Part shown: one piece after another, positions 34,595-43,129 of the stretch
Layout of the letters: each line of letters starts with the position of its first letter
How positions within the stretch are numbered: the first letter of the stretch is position 1
NCBI RefSeq assembly: GCF_900103505.1
Contig: NZ_FNIA01000017.1
Location: 1-64,000 of the forward strand
DNA from: Haloarchaeobius iranensis
GTDB taxonomy: Archaea > Halobacteriota > Halobacteria > Halobacteriales > Natrialbaceae
Direction: 5' to 3'
DNA: 64,000 nucleotides
Notes under the pieces: generated by a model
Told to the model about the DNA's origin: nothing
The model's input: the letters and a program-made list of their open reading frames with translations, nothing else
Database searches by the model: none
Translations under genes and position numbers: made by a program

Positions 34595-36472
34595 ATGACA
34601 GGCAATAACACTCAATCGTGGGCACGACGTACCTTCCTCAAAGCGACGGGCGCTGCGGCTTCCGCCGCGGCACTGGCGGGCATCACCAGCGCGACCCCCG
34701 GCAGGGACCCGCAACCGCGGGAGAACGAGCTCATCGTGGGCGTCTCGGGCGCTGCGAGCATGGCGAGCACCGAGGCGAGCGTCCAGGAGGAGCTCCCCGG
34801 ACCGGCGAGTGTCACGCACCGCAACGAGAACCTCAGCTACTTCACGGTGGAGCTACCGGACCAGGCCGCCGCCCGGGCCGAGTCCGCCATCGCGGAGTCC
34901 CTCCGACGGAAGACCGGCGTCCGATACGTCGAGCCGAACGAGACCGTCCACGCGTTCGCGACGCCGAACGACTCGCTGTTCGACCAGCAGTACGCGCCCC
35001 AGCAGGTGCGTGCACCGTCGGCATGGGACACGACGCAGGGCAGCTCCGACGTGACCGTGGCGGTGGTCGACCAGGGCGTGAAGTACGACCACCCCGACCT
35101 ACAGGCGCGGTTCGGTTCGAACAAGGGCAAGGACTTCGTCGACAGCGACGGCGACCCGTACCCGGACTCGATGGCGGACGAGTACCACGGCACCCACGTC
35201 GCCGGCATCGCGGCGGCGACCACCGACAACAGCACCGGCGTCGCCGGAATCTCGGACTCGACGCTGCTGTCGGGGCGTGCGCTCTCCGAGCAGGGCAGCG
35301 GCTCGACGACGGACATCGCGGACGCCGTCGAGTGGGCGGCCGACCAGGGCGCGGACATCATCAACATGAGCCTCGGTGGCGGCGGCTACACTGACACGAT
35401 GAAGAACGCCGTCAGCTACGCCGTCAGCAACGGGTCGCTCCCGATCTGTGCGGCCGGGAACGACGGCTCGGGCTCGGTGTCGTACCCCGCGGCCTACGAC
35501 GAGTGTGTGGCGGTGTCGGCAGTCGACAGCAACGAGGACCTCGCGAGCTTCTCGCAGTACGGCCCGAACCTCGACGTCGCCGCACCCGGCGTCGACATCC
35601 TGTCGACGTGGACGGAGAACAAGAGCCAGTACGGTGGCCAGTACAACAAGATATCCGGCACGTCGATGGCGTGCCCGGCGGCCTCCGGCGTCGCGGCGCT
35701 GGGCAAGGCGGCCGACGCCAGCCTCTCACCGACGGAGCTACGCAGTCGACTGAAGAACACGGCCGTCGACATCGGCCTCTCGGCGGAGGAGCAGGGCGCG
35801 GGCCGCGTCGACGCGCTCAACATCGTCGACGCCGGCGGTGACGGCGGTGGTGGTGGCGGCAACACCGCGCCGACAGTCTCTATCGACGCCTCCTCGGCGA
35901 CGGTCACGGTCGGCCAGGAGGTCACCTTCGACGGCTCCGGCTCCAGTGACTCCGACGGCTCCATCAGCTCCTACGACTGGAGCTTCGGCGACGGTGCCTC
36001 TGCGACGGGCCAGACCGTCACCCACACCTACAGCGCCGCCGGCGACTACAGCGCCAGCCTCACCGTCACGGACGACGACGGCGCGAGTTCGACCGACTCC
36101 GTCGCCATCACCGTCGAGTCCGACAGCGGTGGCGGTGGCAGCTGTGGCGACACCTCTGCGGGCGGCTCCGCGGACGGCTACCTGTACGGCTACTACGACT
36201 CCACGTCGTACACGTACACGAACAGCCTCGCCGACCCGTGCCAGGTCACCGTCTCGCTGAGCGGGCCGAGCAGCGCCGACTTCGACCTGTACGTGACGAC
36301 GGACGGGCGCACCCCCAGCACGTCCGACTACGACAAGCGCTCCATCTCGATGAACAGCGACGAGCAGGTCATCATCGACAGCCCGAGCGCCGGTCAGGAT
36401 GTCGGCATCCTCGTCGACTCCTACTCCGGCTCGGGCAGCTTCACTGTCGACGTCGAGGAGCTCGGCCAGTAA
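34595..36472 (+). CDS. Tat-exported subtilisin-like serine protease, paralogue 2
   Basis: This 625-residue protein has the same domain plan as paralogue 1: Tat signal SWARRTFLKATGAAASAAAL, propeptide, catalytic Asp159 (AVVDQGVKYDHPDL), His198 (DEYHGTHVAG), Ser357 (GTSMACPAASG), Gly-rich linker, PKD domain, and C-terminal PPC-like domain. The central ~290 nt of the catalytic domain are identical to paralogue 1, whereas residues around the Asp and His match paralogue 3 better, so the gene is a mosaic. The ATG at 34595 is chosen over an upstream in-frame TTG. Secreted proteolysis, perhaps for nutrient release or surface protein processing, is expected. Confidence 0.92.
   Translation: MTGNNTQSWARRTFLKATGAAASAAALAGITSATPGRDPQPRENELIVGVSGAASMASTEASVQEELPGPASVTHRNENLSYFTVELPDQAAARAESAIAESLRRKTGVRYVEPNETVHAFATPNDSLFDQQYAPQQVRAPSAWDTTQGSSDVTVAVVDQGVKYDHPDLQARFGSNKGKDFVDSDGDPYPDSMADEYHGTHVAGIAAATTDNSTGVAGISDSTLLSGRALSEQGSGSTTDIADAVEWAADQGADIINMSLGGGGYTDTMKNAVSYAVSNGSLPICAAGNDGSGSVSYPAAYDECVAVSAVDSNEDLASFSQYGPNLDVAAPGVDILSTWTENKSQYGGQYNKISGTSMACPAASGVAALGKAADASLSPTELRSRLKNTAVDIGLSAEEQGAGRVDALNIVDAGGDGGGGGGNTAPTVSIDASSATVTVGQEVTFDGSGSSDSDGSISSYDWSFGDGASATGQTVTHTYSAAGDYSASLTVTDDDGASSTDSVAITVESDSGGGGSCGDTSAGGSADGYLYGYYDSTSYTYTNSLADPCQVTVSLSGPSSADFDLYVTTDGRTPSTSDYDKRSISMNSDEQVIIDSPSAGQDVGILVDSYSGSGSFTVDVEELGQ
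35438..35727 (+). repeat. 290-bp block identical to 33295-33584
   Basis: This is the second copy of the catalytic-core block shared with paralogue 1. It begins at ctcccgatctgtg, and the first mismatch is at 35728. Confidence 0.9.
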
Positions 36473-36541
36473 GGACTGCACCGCGGAACGACTTCCCCAT
36501 TCCCGCCGCCTTCCTCCCCGTCTTCTACCCCGAAAGCGCCG

Positions 36542-37003
36542 CTACTCCTCGATGACGATGTCGTCGTTCGCGGCGTTCCGGAGCGCGTCCGAGCGGCCGT
36601 GTTCGCCCGGTGCGATGGCCAGCGTCCGGATGCCGTAGCGGCCCGCCTTCTCGAGGACCGGTTTGAAGTCGGTGTCACGGGACGCGATGGCCAGCGTGTC
36701 GATGGCCTCGGTCACGACGGTCTCGGTCGCGTCGACCGCGAGCTTCACGTCCACGTCCCCGCTGGTGATGACGACCTCGAAGCCGCGTGCCTCGGCTGCC
36801 TGGATGAGGCCGGGGGTCGCGTGCTCGTCGAGGTACAGTCGTGCCACCGTGAGGTCGCCCGCGTCCGTCGCGGCCGTCCGTACGTCGTCGAGGTCGACGT
36901 CGAACTCGTCGCGGAGCACGTTCGGACCGTCGACGAAGAGTCCCACCCGTGCCCGCGGATGCGGCTCCGTGCCGGGTAGGAGCCGCCTGAATCGCTCGTC
37001 CAT
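36542..37003 (-). CDS. NYN-domain (LabA/DUF88-like) putative RNase
   Basis: This 153-residue PIN-like NYN domain protein has VGLFVDGPNVLRDEFDVDLD, which supplies the first acidic pair. GFEVVITSGDVDVKLAVDA provides the central Asp residues, and TLAIASRDTDFKPVLEKAGR is the diagnostic S-x-D-x-D-F motif. NYN domains cut RNA with a metal-ion mechanism; the target is not known. It is encoded on the opposite strand between two subtilase genes and has no functional tie to them that can be seen. A GGAGG lies only one nucleotide before the ATG, too close to act as a normal ribosome-binding site. Confidence 0.82.
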   Translation of the reverse strand: MDERFRRLLPGTEPHPRARVGLFVDGPNVLRDEFDVDLDDVRTAATDAGDLTVARLYLDEHATPGLIQAAEARGFEVVITSGDVDVKLAVDATETVVTEAIDTLAIASRDTDFKPVLEKAGRYGIRTLAIAPGEHGRSDALRNAANDDIVIEE

Positions 37004-37124
37004 ACCTCCTCTCTCTCCGTATCGCTCAAAGCCGTGACGGTTCGGACGAACGAAGTTGCAACAACTCTTGGAAACCAGTATACAATTTGTATATGCAGTA
37101 AAATTAGCAATTGAATCTACAAAA

Positions 37125-37133
37125 ATTTAAATA
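37125..37133 (+). promoter_or_regulatory. TATA element of subtilase gene 3
   Basis: The box atttaaata, centred about 32 nt before the ATG at 37162, lies at the end of an AT-rich stretch (37075-37135). Confidence 0.6.
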
Positions 37134-37161
37134 GGGAACGGGTTCTCGGTAGGACTGTCTC

Positions 37162-39018
37162 ATGACAGACGATAGCAGCTACGACTGGGGGCGGCGAACC
37201 TTCCTGAAAGCAACTGGTGCCGTGGGGGCGGCAGCAGCCTTCGCAGGGTTGTCGTCCGCGACACCGACGCGAGAACCGGGCGCACGGCCGAACGAGATCC
37301 TCGTGGGCGTCACGAACACGTACTCGGTGGCCGACGTCGCGTCGGCGACCGCGAACGACGAGCGACTCCCCGACGAGATGTCGGTCACGCACGAGAACGA
37401 CGACCTCAGCTACATGGCACTGTCGAAGCCCGAGGTCACGACGATGTCGGACGACGACATCCTCGAGACGCTCGAGTCGCTCGACCACGTGCGCTACGCC
37501 GAGTTCAACGAGACGCTACACGCGCTCGCGGAGCCGAACGACCCGCGCTTCGGCGACCAGTACGCGCCACAGCTCGTCAACGCACCCGCCGCGTGGGACA
37601 CCACGTTCGGCAGCGAGGACGTCACCATCGCCGTCATCGACCAGGGCGTGAAGTACGACCACCCCGACCTCTCGGGGCAGTTCGGCTCGAACAAGGGCAA
37701 GGACTTCGTCGACAGCGACGGCGACCCGTACCCGGACTCGATGGCGGACGAGTACCACGGCACCCACGTCGCCGGCATCGCGGCGGCGACGACGAACAAC
37801 GGGGACGGCATCGCCGGGATGTCGAACTCCACGCTGCTGTCGGGGCGTGCGCTCTCCGAGCAGGGCAGCGGCTCGACCAGCGACATCGCGGACGCCGTCC
37901 AGTGGGCGGCCGACCAGGGGGCAGACATCGTGAACATGAGCCTCGGTGGCGGTGGCTACACGAACACGATGAAGAACGCCGTCAGCTACGCCGCGGACAA
38001 CGGCGTCACCATCATCTGTGCCTCCGGGAACGACTCGTCGGGCTCGGTCTCCTATCCCGCCGCGTACGACGAGTGTATCGCGGTCGGTGCCATCGACGAG
38101 AACGAGAACCTCGCCAACTTCTCGAACTACGGCGAGAAGCAGGACGTCGTCGCACCGGGCGTGAACATCCTCTCGGCGTGGACCGACTCGCCGTACAACA
38201 GCATCTCCGGAACCTCCATGGCGTGCCCGGCAGCGGCCGGTGTCGCCGCACTCGGTCTCGCGGCGAACCCCGGCTGGTCGAACACCGAGCTGCGCAGCCA
38301 GCTGAAGAACACGGCCGTCGACGTCGGGCTGCCCGAGAACCAGCAGGGCGCGGGCCGCATCGACGCAGCGAACCTCGTCGGCGACGGCGGCGGCGGCGAC
38401 CCGCCGGAGAACGAGGCACCGACGGTCTCCATCGACGCCTCCTCGGCGACGGTCACGGTCGGCCAGGAGGTCACCTTCGACGGCTCCGGCTCCAGTGACT
38501 CCGACGGCTCCATCAGCGCCTACGACTGGAGCTTCGGCGACGGCGCGACTGCGACCGGCCAGACCGTCACCCACACCTACAGCGCCGCCGGCGACTACAG
38601 CGCCAGCCTCACCGTCACGGACGACGACGGCGCGAGCACGACCGACTCCGTCGCCATCACCGTCGAACCCGACGACGGTGGCGGCAGCTGCGGCGACGAG
38701 TCATCGACCGGCTCCGCGGACGGCTACCTGTACGGCTACTACGACTCGGACGACTACACGTGGACGAACGACCTGCAGAACCCGTGTCAGGTAACCATCT
38801 CGCTGTCGGGCGGTAACTGGTCCGACTTCGACCTGTACGTGACGACTGACGGGCGGACGCCGAGCCAGTACGACTACGACAAGCGCTCCATCACGCCGGA
38901 CAGTCAGGAGCAGGTCACGCTCGACGACGTGAGTGCAGGCCAGGAGATCGGCATCCTCGTCGACTCCTACTCCGGCTCGGGCAGCTACACGGTGAACATC
39001 GAGGAGCTCGGCCAGTAA
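37162..39018 (+). CDS. Tat-exported subtilisin-like serine protease, paralogue 3
   Basis: This 618-residue S8 protease has Tat signal DWGRRTFLKATGAVGAAAAF, a propeptide to ~125, Asp160 (AVIDQGVKYDHPDL), His199 (DEYHGTHVAG), an oxyanion Asn in CASGNDSSGS, and Ser352 (GTSMACPAAAG). A PKD domain and a PPC-like C-terminal domain ending VNIEELGQ follow. Its catalytic half is the most diverged of the three, yet its PKD DNA is identical to paralogue 1 over 275 bp. All three keep the triad, so none looks inactive. Expected location: outside the cell after Tat export and propeptide removal. Confidence 0.92.
   Translation: MTDDSSYDWGRRTFLKATGAVGAAAAFAGLSSATPTREPGARPNEILVGVTNTYSVADVASATANDERLPDEMSVTHENDDLSYMALSKPEVTTMSDDDILETLESLDHVRYAEFNETLHALAEPNDPRFGDQYAPQLVNAPAAWDTTFGSEDVTIAVIDQGVKYDHPDLSGQFGSNKGKDFVDSDGDPYPDSMADEYHGTHVAGIAAATTNNGDGIAGMSNSTLLSGRALSEQGSGSTSDIADAVQWAADQGADIVNMSLGGGGYTNTMKNAVSYAADNGVTIICASGNDSSGSVSYPAAYDECIAVGAIDENENLANFSNYGEKQDVVAPGVNILSAWTDSPYNSISGTSMACPAAAGVAALGLAANPGWSNTELRSQLKNTAVDVGLPENQQGAGRIDAANLVGDGGGGDPPENEAPTVSIDASSATVTVGQEVTFDGSGSSDSDGSISAYDWSFGDGATATGQTVTHTYSAAGDYSASLTVTDDDGASTTDSVAITVEPDDGGGSCGDESSTGSADGYLYGYYDSDDYTWTNDLQNPCQVTISLSGGNWSDFDLYVTTDGRTPSQYDYDKRSITPDSQEQVTLDDVSAGQEIGILVDSYSGSGSYTVNIEELGQ
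38392..38666 (+). repeat. 275-bp block identical to 33694-33968
   Basis: This is the PKD-domain copy in paralogue 3. Identity with paralogue 1 extends over the whole domain and stops abruptly at both ends (mismatches at 38391 and 38667). Confidence 0.9.
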
Positions 39019-39221
39019 CGCGCGCCAGCGCGCCGAGCCATCGAACCGATTGTTCGAGGAACACTTTTTCCGGACTAACGGAGTTCTTCCTGGGCCTTCC
39101 AGGGAGTGGGAGCCGCCGCCGACAGACTTTTATGTCCAAACCTCATCTCCATAAGAAATTAGATACGCAGATAACTAATACCGAAGTTTTTAGTGTCGGC
39201 TCGTTGACCGGGAACCCGGTC

Positions 39222-39324
39222 ATGGCAGATGAGGACAACTGACAGCCTGGACGCGGAGGCTATCTGAAAGCGGCCGGCGCACTCGCCGTCGCAGCCCGGG
39301 GAACGACGGCCCGGGCAGCTTCGA
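39222..39324 (+). pseudogene. relic of a fourth Tat-signal gene, probably subtilase paralogue 4
   Basis: An ATG at 39222 opens MADEDN and then meets a stop. Immediately after, the sequence reads through as tggacgcggagg (Trp-Thr-Arg-Arg) and, after a frame change, GYLKAAGALAVAARG. This is a recognisable decayed Tat signal matching the SWARRTFLKATGA and DWGRRTFLKATGA openings of paralogues 2 and 3. A TATA-like gtttttagtg lies about 33 nt before the ATG, the same spacing as in the intact copies. Nothing similar to the propeptide or catalytic domain follows before adk, so most of the gene has been deleted. Confidence 0.6.
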
Positions 39325-39466
39325 GCGGACCAACACCGGGTGCGAGTAACCGCTCGGCGAGTCGTCAGTCGTTCGCCTGGAGGACCCGACGCGCGACCCG
39401 CGGCGGTCACCCCACGTGCCAGCCGTTTTCTTTAACTCTTTACGTGCCGGGTTCGAGCGCCCAGGT

Positions 39467-40117
39467 ATGAGCAGTCCGCACATCCTCATCCTCGGTGCAC
39501 CGGGCGCAGGCAAGGGAACCCAGTCCGCGAACATCGTCGACGAGTTCGGCGTCGAGCACGTCACCACGGGCGACGCGCTCCGCTCGAACAAGGAGATGGA
39601 CATCTCGGACATGGACTTCGAGTACGACACCCCCGGCGAGTACATGGACGCCGGCGACCTCGTCCCCGACGCGGTCGTCAACGCCATCGTCGAGGAGGCG
39701 CTCTCCTCGGCCGACGGCTACGTCCTCGACGGCTACCCGCGCAACCTGGAGCAGGCCGAGGAACTCGCCGATATGACCGACCTCGACCTCGTCCTCTACC
39801 TCGATGTCGACCGCTCGGAGCTGGTCGACCGGCTCACCGGCCGCCGCGTCTGCGATGACTGCGGCGCGAACTTCCACGTGAAGTACAGCCAGCCCGAGGA
39901 GGAGGGCATCTGTGACGAGTGTGGCGGCGAACTGGTCCAGCGCGAGGACGACACCGCGGAGGCCGCCGAGAACCGCCTCGACGTGTTCGAGGAGAACACG
40001 CTCCCGGTCGTCGAGTACTACGAGGGAACCGACGAGTTCGTCGCCGTCGACGGCGAACAGGCCCCCGACGAGGTCTGGAGCGACGTGAAGGCCGCTATCG
40101 AGGCTGTCACAGAGTAA
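39467..40117 (+). CDS. adk: adenylate kinase (zinc-lid type)
   Basis: This enzyme interconverts ATP + AMP and 2 ADP. It is a 216-residue bacterial-type Adk. The P-loop is GAPGAGKGT (10-18). The NMP-binding helix includes [13 protein letters not shown], and [15 protein letters not shown] is the AMP-binding segment. The long lid contains a four-cysteine zinc site, CDDC and later CDEC. The ATG at 39467 is chosen because an upstream in-frame start would precede the TATA-like ctttaactc (about 33 nt before the ATG). It heads the adk, EMC3-like, cmk, truB, tRNA series, a gene order that recurs in archaea next to secY, which is absent here. Confidence 0.94.
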   Translation: MSSPHILILGAPGAGKGTQSANIVDEFGVEHVTTGDALRSNKEMDISDMDFEYDTPGEYMDAGDLVPDAVVNAIVEEALSSADGYVLDGYPRNLEQAEELADMTDLDLVLYLDVDRSELVDRLTGRRVCDDCGANFHVKYSQPEEEGICDECGGELVQREDDTAEAAENRLDVFEENTLPVVEYYEGTDEFVAVDGEQAPDEVWSDVKAAIEAVTE

Positions 40118-40153
40118 AAGACTCTTATCCCACGACTGCCTAGAGGCTCTCAT

Positions 40154-41059
40154 ATGGCCTGGACGGCGGAAGACATACAGGATTTCCTCTCGGACAACCC
40201 CGGGACGTCGGAGGCGCTCCAGGTCGTCATGGACGCCTCCAACGACGGGGACGACGAGGTCGAGTGGAAGGACGTCAAAGACGAGGACGGCATGGACAGC
40301 GGCCGCTGGGGACGACTCATCCAGAGCGAGATCCTCCGCGAGCAGGAGGACGGCTTCGTGGTCGTCGACCCGGACGCCGTCACCGACGCACTCGAGGACG
40401 ACATCACCGTCGCCAGCGAGAGCATCGAGGTCGACAGCGAGGGGTCGAGCTGGCAGACCCGCGACAAGCTCGCGGCGGTCGTCTCCGTCGGCATGATGGC
40501 CGGCTACTACTACACCCCGATCCGCAACGCGGTCGGGAGCACCATCAACGTCATCTTCGAGCCACTCAACGACGTGCTCCCGTTCTACGCGGTCATCCTC
40601 TCGCTGGCGCTCATCACCGGCCTGTACTCGACGCTCCTGCAGGCGAACATGGTCGACCGGAGCAAGGTCAAGCAGATCCAGCAGAAGATGCAGGAGATCA
40701 CAGAGCGCGAGGAGGCCGCCAAGGAGCGCGGTGACGACGCCGCGCTCGACCGCATCCAGGACGAGAAGATGGACGCCCTCGGCGACCAGGGCGAGATGAT
40801 GAAGGAGAACTTCCGCCCGATGGCGTGGATCATGCTCCTCACCATCCCGGCGTTCCTCTGGATGTACTGGACCATCCTCGACGGCGGCCACCTCGTGCCG
40901 GCCGAGCAGAGCATGGTGCTGCCCATCTTCGGCGAACGGGAGTGGATGGCCGGCGCGATCGGCCCGATGCCCGCGTGGATCGTCTGGTACTTCCTCTGCT
41001 CGATGGGGTTCACCCAGCTGCTCCGGAAGACGCTGGACCTCGACGCGACGCCGACGTAG
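40154..41059 (+). CDS. DUF106/EMC3-TMCO1-like membrane insertase homologue
   Basis: This 301-residue membrane protein is of the archaeal DUF106 family, a distant member of the YidC/Oxa1/Get1/EMC3 insertase superfamily. A soluble acidic N-terminus (~1-105) precedes membrane helices near 113-130 and 145-165. The cytosolic coiled-coil DRSKVKQIQQKMQEITEREE typical of the family follows, then helices around 225-245 and 275-295. It probably assists membrane-protein insertion beside SecYEG, and its gene is usually adjacent to secY-adk. TATA-like ctcttatcc is centred about 27 nt before the ATG. Confidence 0.88.
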   Translation: MAWTAEDIQDFLSDNPGTSEALQVVMDASNDGDDEVEWKDVKDEDGMDSGRWGRLIQSEILREQEDGFVVVDPDAVTDALEDDITVASESIEVDSEGSSWQTRDKLAAVVSVGMMAGYYYTPIRNAVGSTINVIFEPLNDVLPFYAVILSLALITGLYSTLLQANMVDRSKVKQIQQKMQEITEREEAAKERGDDAALDRIQDEKMDALGDQGEMMKENFRPMAWIMLLTIPAFLWMYWTILDGGHLVPAEQSMVLPIFGEREWMAGAIGPMPAWIVWYFLCSMGFTQLLRKTLDLDATPT

Positions 41060-41133
41060 GACCGGCACACTCCGCTGCCGTCCGCCCGCCGTCCAATCAC
41101 AACCCATTTTACCGACACCCGCGCAGATAGGAT

Positions 41134-41709
41134 ATGTTGCTCACCGTCTCCGGCCCGCCGGGCAGTGGCAAGAGCACCACTGCGGCCGGGCTGGCCGATG
41201 CGTTCGACCTCGACCACGTCTCCGGCGGCGATATCTTCCGCGAGCTCGCCGACGAGCGCGGCTACACACCGCTCGAGTTCAACAAGCTCGCCGAGGAGGA
41301 CGAGGACATCGACCGCGACCTCGACCGACGCCTCCGCGAGATCGCCGTCGAACGCGACGACCTCGTGCTCGAATCACGGCTCGCCGGCTGGCTCGCGGCC
41401 GAACAGGCCGACTTCCGCTTCTGGCTCGACGCCCCCCTCGCGGTACGTGGCGAGCGCATCGCCGACCGCGAGGACAAAGAGCCCGCACTCGCCCGCGAGG
41501 AGACCGCGGCCCGCGAGTCCAGCGAGGCCCAGCGCTACCACGAGTACTACGGCATCGACATCGGCGACCTCTCCATCTACGACCTGAGCGTCAACACCGC
41601 GCGCTGGAACGCCGAGCACGTCCAGCACGTCCTCGTCGAGGCCGTCGAGTCCTACGACCCCGAGACCGACGAGGGGAAGGCGCCCGTCGAGCTCGACTAC
41701 GAGTTCTGA
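41134..41709 (+). CDS. cmk: cytidylate kinase (archaeal type)
   Basis: This enzyme phosphorylates CMP (and dCMP) for pyrimidine nucleotide salvage. It is a 191-residue P-loop kinase. The N-terminus is [20 protein letters not shown] (P-loop 7-14). [20 protein letters not shown] forms the NMP-binding segment, VLESRLAGW follows, and the lid is Arg-rich ([20 protein letters not shown]). The length is that of archaeal Cmk and shorter than bacterial Cmk. TATA-like cattttacc lies 27 nt before the ATG, an internal leaderless promoter. truB begins 3 nt after its stop. Confidence 0.92.
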   Translation: MLLTVSGPPGSGKSTTAAGLADAFDLDHVSGGDIFRELADERGYTPLEFNKLAEEDEDIDRDLDRRLREIAVERDDLVLESRLAGWLAAEQADFRFWLDAPLAVRGERIADREDKEPALAREETAARESSEAQRYHEYYGIDIGDLSIYDLSVNTARWNAEHVQHVLVEAVESYDPETDEGKAPVELDYEF

Positions 41710-41712
41710 CCC

Positions 41713-42618
41713 ATGTGCCTGCGCGCACCGCCCGACGAGCGCTCGCCCGCCGAACTGCTCGCGTTCGGCGTCGTCAACCTCGACAAGCCCGCCGGCCCGT
41801 CGGCCCATCAGTTCACGGGCTGGTGCCGCGACGCCGTCGCCGACGCCCTCGACCGCGCCGGCAGCGACGTCACCGTCGAGGAGGCCGCCCACTCCGGCAC
41901 GCTGGACCCGAAGGTCACCGGCTGTCTCCCGACGCTGTTCGGCGACGCCACCCGGCTCGCCCAGGTGTTCCTCGAGGGCACCAAGGAGTACGTCGCCGTG
42001 CTCGAACTCCACGGCCGCGCCCCCGGCGACGTCGCGGCCGTCGCCAACGAGTTCGAGGCCCCGCTCTACCAGAAGCCACCCCGGAAGAGCGCGGTCACGC
42101 GCCGCCTCCGGGTCCGCGAGGTCCACGACCTCGACGTGCTGGAGGTCGAGGAGCGCCGCGCACTCGTCCGCATCCGCTGTGAGTCCGGCACCTACATCCG
42201 GAAGCTCTGCCACGACCTCGGGCTCGCGCTGGGCACCGGCGCGCACATGGGCCACCTCCGCAGGACCGCCACCGACCCCTTCGACGACGCGACGCTCGTC
42301 AGCTACCACGACCTCGTCGACGCGCTCGCGTTCTGGGTCGAGGACGGCGACGAGGAACCCCTGCGGGACGTCGTCCAGCCCGCCGAGCGAGCGCTCACGC
42401 ACCTCCCACGCGTGGAGATCGCCCCCTCCGCCGCCGAGCAGGTCGCCAACGGCGCGCCGGTGTACGCCCCCGGCGTCATCAGCGTGGCGGGCGGCGAGCA
42501 GGGCGACCTCGTGGCCTGCTACCTGCCCGGCGGCACCGCGGTCTGCCTGGGGACGCTCGTCGGCGACCCCGACGCCGAATCGGGCACCGTCGTCGAGTTG
42601 GAGCGCGTGCTTGTGTAG
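41713..42618 (+). CDS. truB: tRNA/rRNA pseudouridine synthase TruB/Cbf5 (archaeal)
   Basis: This 301-residue protein isomerises uridine to pseudouridine, as a stand-alone tRNA enzyme and as the catalytic subunit of H/ACA RNPs. The catalytic aspartate is in AAHSGTLDPKVTGCLP. KPPRKSAVTRRLRVREVHDL and CESGTYIRKLCHDLGLALG are the substrate-contacting motifs. The last ~80 residues form a PUA domain (ANGAPVYAPGVISVAGGEQG). It lies 3 nt downstream of cmk and is certainly co-transcribed with it. The tRNA-Pro gene follows 55 nt later. Confidence 0.93.
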   Translation: MCLRAPPDERSPAELLAFGVVNLDKPAGPSAHQFTGWCRDAVADALDRAGSDVTVEEAAHSGTLDPKVTGCLPTLFGDATRLAQVFLEGTKEYVAVLELHGRAPGDVAAVANEFEAPLYQKPPRKSAVTRRLRVREVHDLDVLEVEERRALVRIRCESGTYIRKLCHDLGLALGTGAHMGHLRRTATDPFDDATLVSYHDLVDALAFWVEDGDEEPLRDVVQPAERALTHLPRVEIAPSAAEQVANGAPVYAPGVISVAGGEQGDLVACYLPGGTAVCLGTLVGDPDAESGTVVELERVLV

Positions 42619-42673
42619 CGTGGTGCCGACGAAACGACACGCTTAAACGGTAAACGGGCATCGGTTGACGTAC

Positions 42674-42744
42674 GGGACCGTGGGGTAGTGGTATCCTCTG
42701 CGGATGGGGTCCGTAGGACCCGAGTTCAATTCTCGGCGGTCCCA
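42674..42744 (+). tRNA. tRNA-Pro (anticodon GGG)
   Basis: This is a 71-nt cloverleaf. Acceptor stem gggaccg pairs with cggtccc. The anticodon stem tgcgg pairs with ccgta around loop atggggt, giving anticodon GGG at 42706-42708. The T arm is ccgag-ttcaatt-ctcgg, and the discriminator is A. The D arm is ggg-tagtggta-tcc. The CCA end is not encoded. A TATA-like gcttaaacggtaaac lies about 27 nt upstream, so it is transcribed from its own promoter. No intron is present. Confidence 0.95.
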
Positions 42745-43129
42745 TTTCTCGGATTTCGTGAGGGAACGATGAACAGGTAGCGAGCATGCCGAGCATCCAG
42801 GGTCCGTGCCCGAATCGGCCGCAGGGTAATCTAGCAACTGTCACCGTCTGCAGCGCCGAGTCGCCTCCCCATTCTCGGACGGAGGTCTGGGAGGTTCGGG
42901 AAAGACGGGTGCTGGGAAGTCCGCTGCTGGCTCGGGGTGCGCGACGCTCCCGCGGCTGGAGCACCTGACGTCGGAGAGCACGAGCCGACGACAGCGGAGT
43001 GTATCGCCGGCGGAACGGGGCTGTCGGGATATGCGAACCAGCGGACGCTTCACTGGGTTTATTGACCGTGCGTGTCAAACGTTGTCGTCAGTCCATCAGT
43101 TCCACCAGGGCCGACCACGAGCTCAGACA
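42745..43129. other. 385-nt intergenic region, no gene recognised
   Basis: Between tRNA-Pro and the UspA gene no frame looks coding. The only promoter-like element is gggtttattgacc near 43054-43066, about 70 nt before the UspA start, which would leave a longer leader than elsewhere in this window. No repeat or stable hairpin stood out. Confidence 0.5.
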
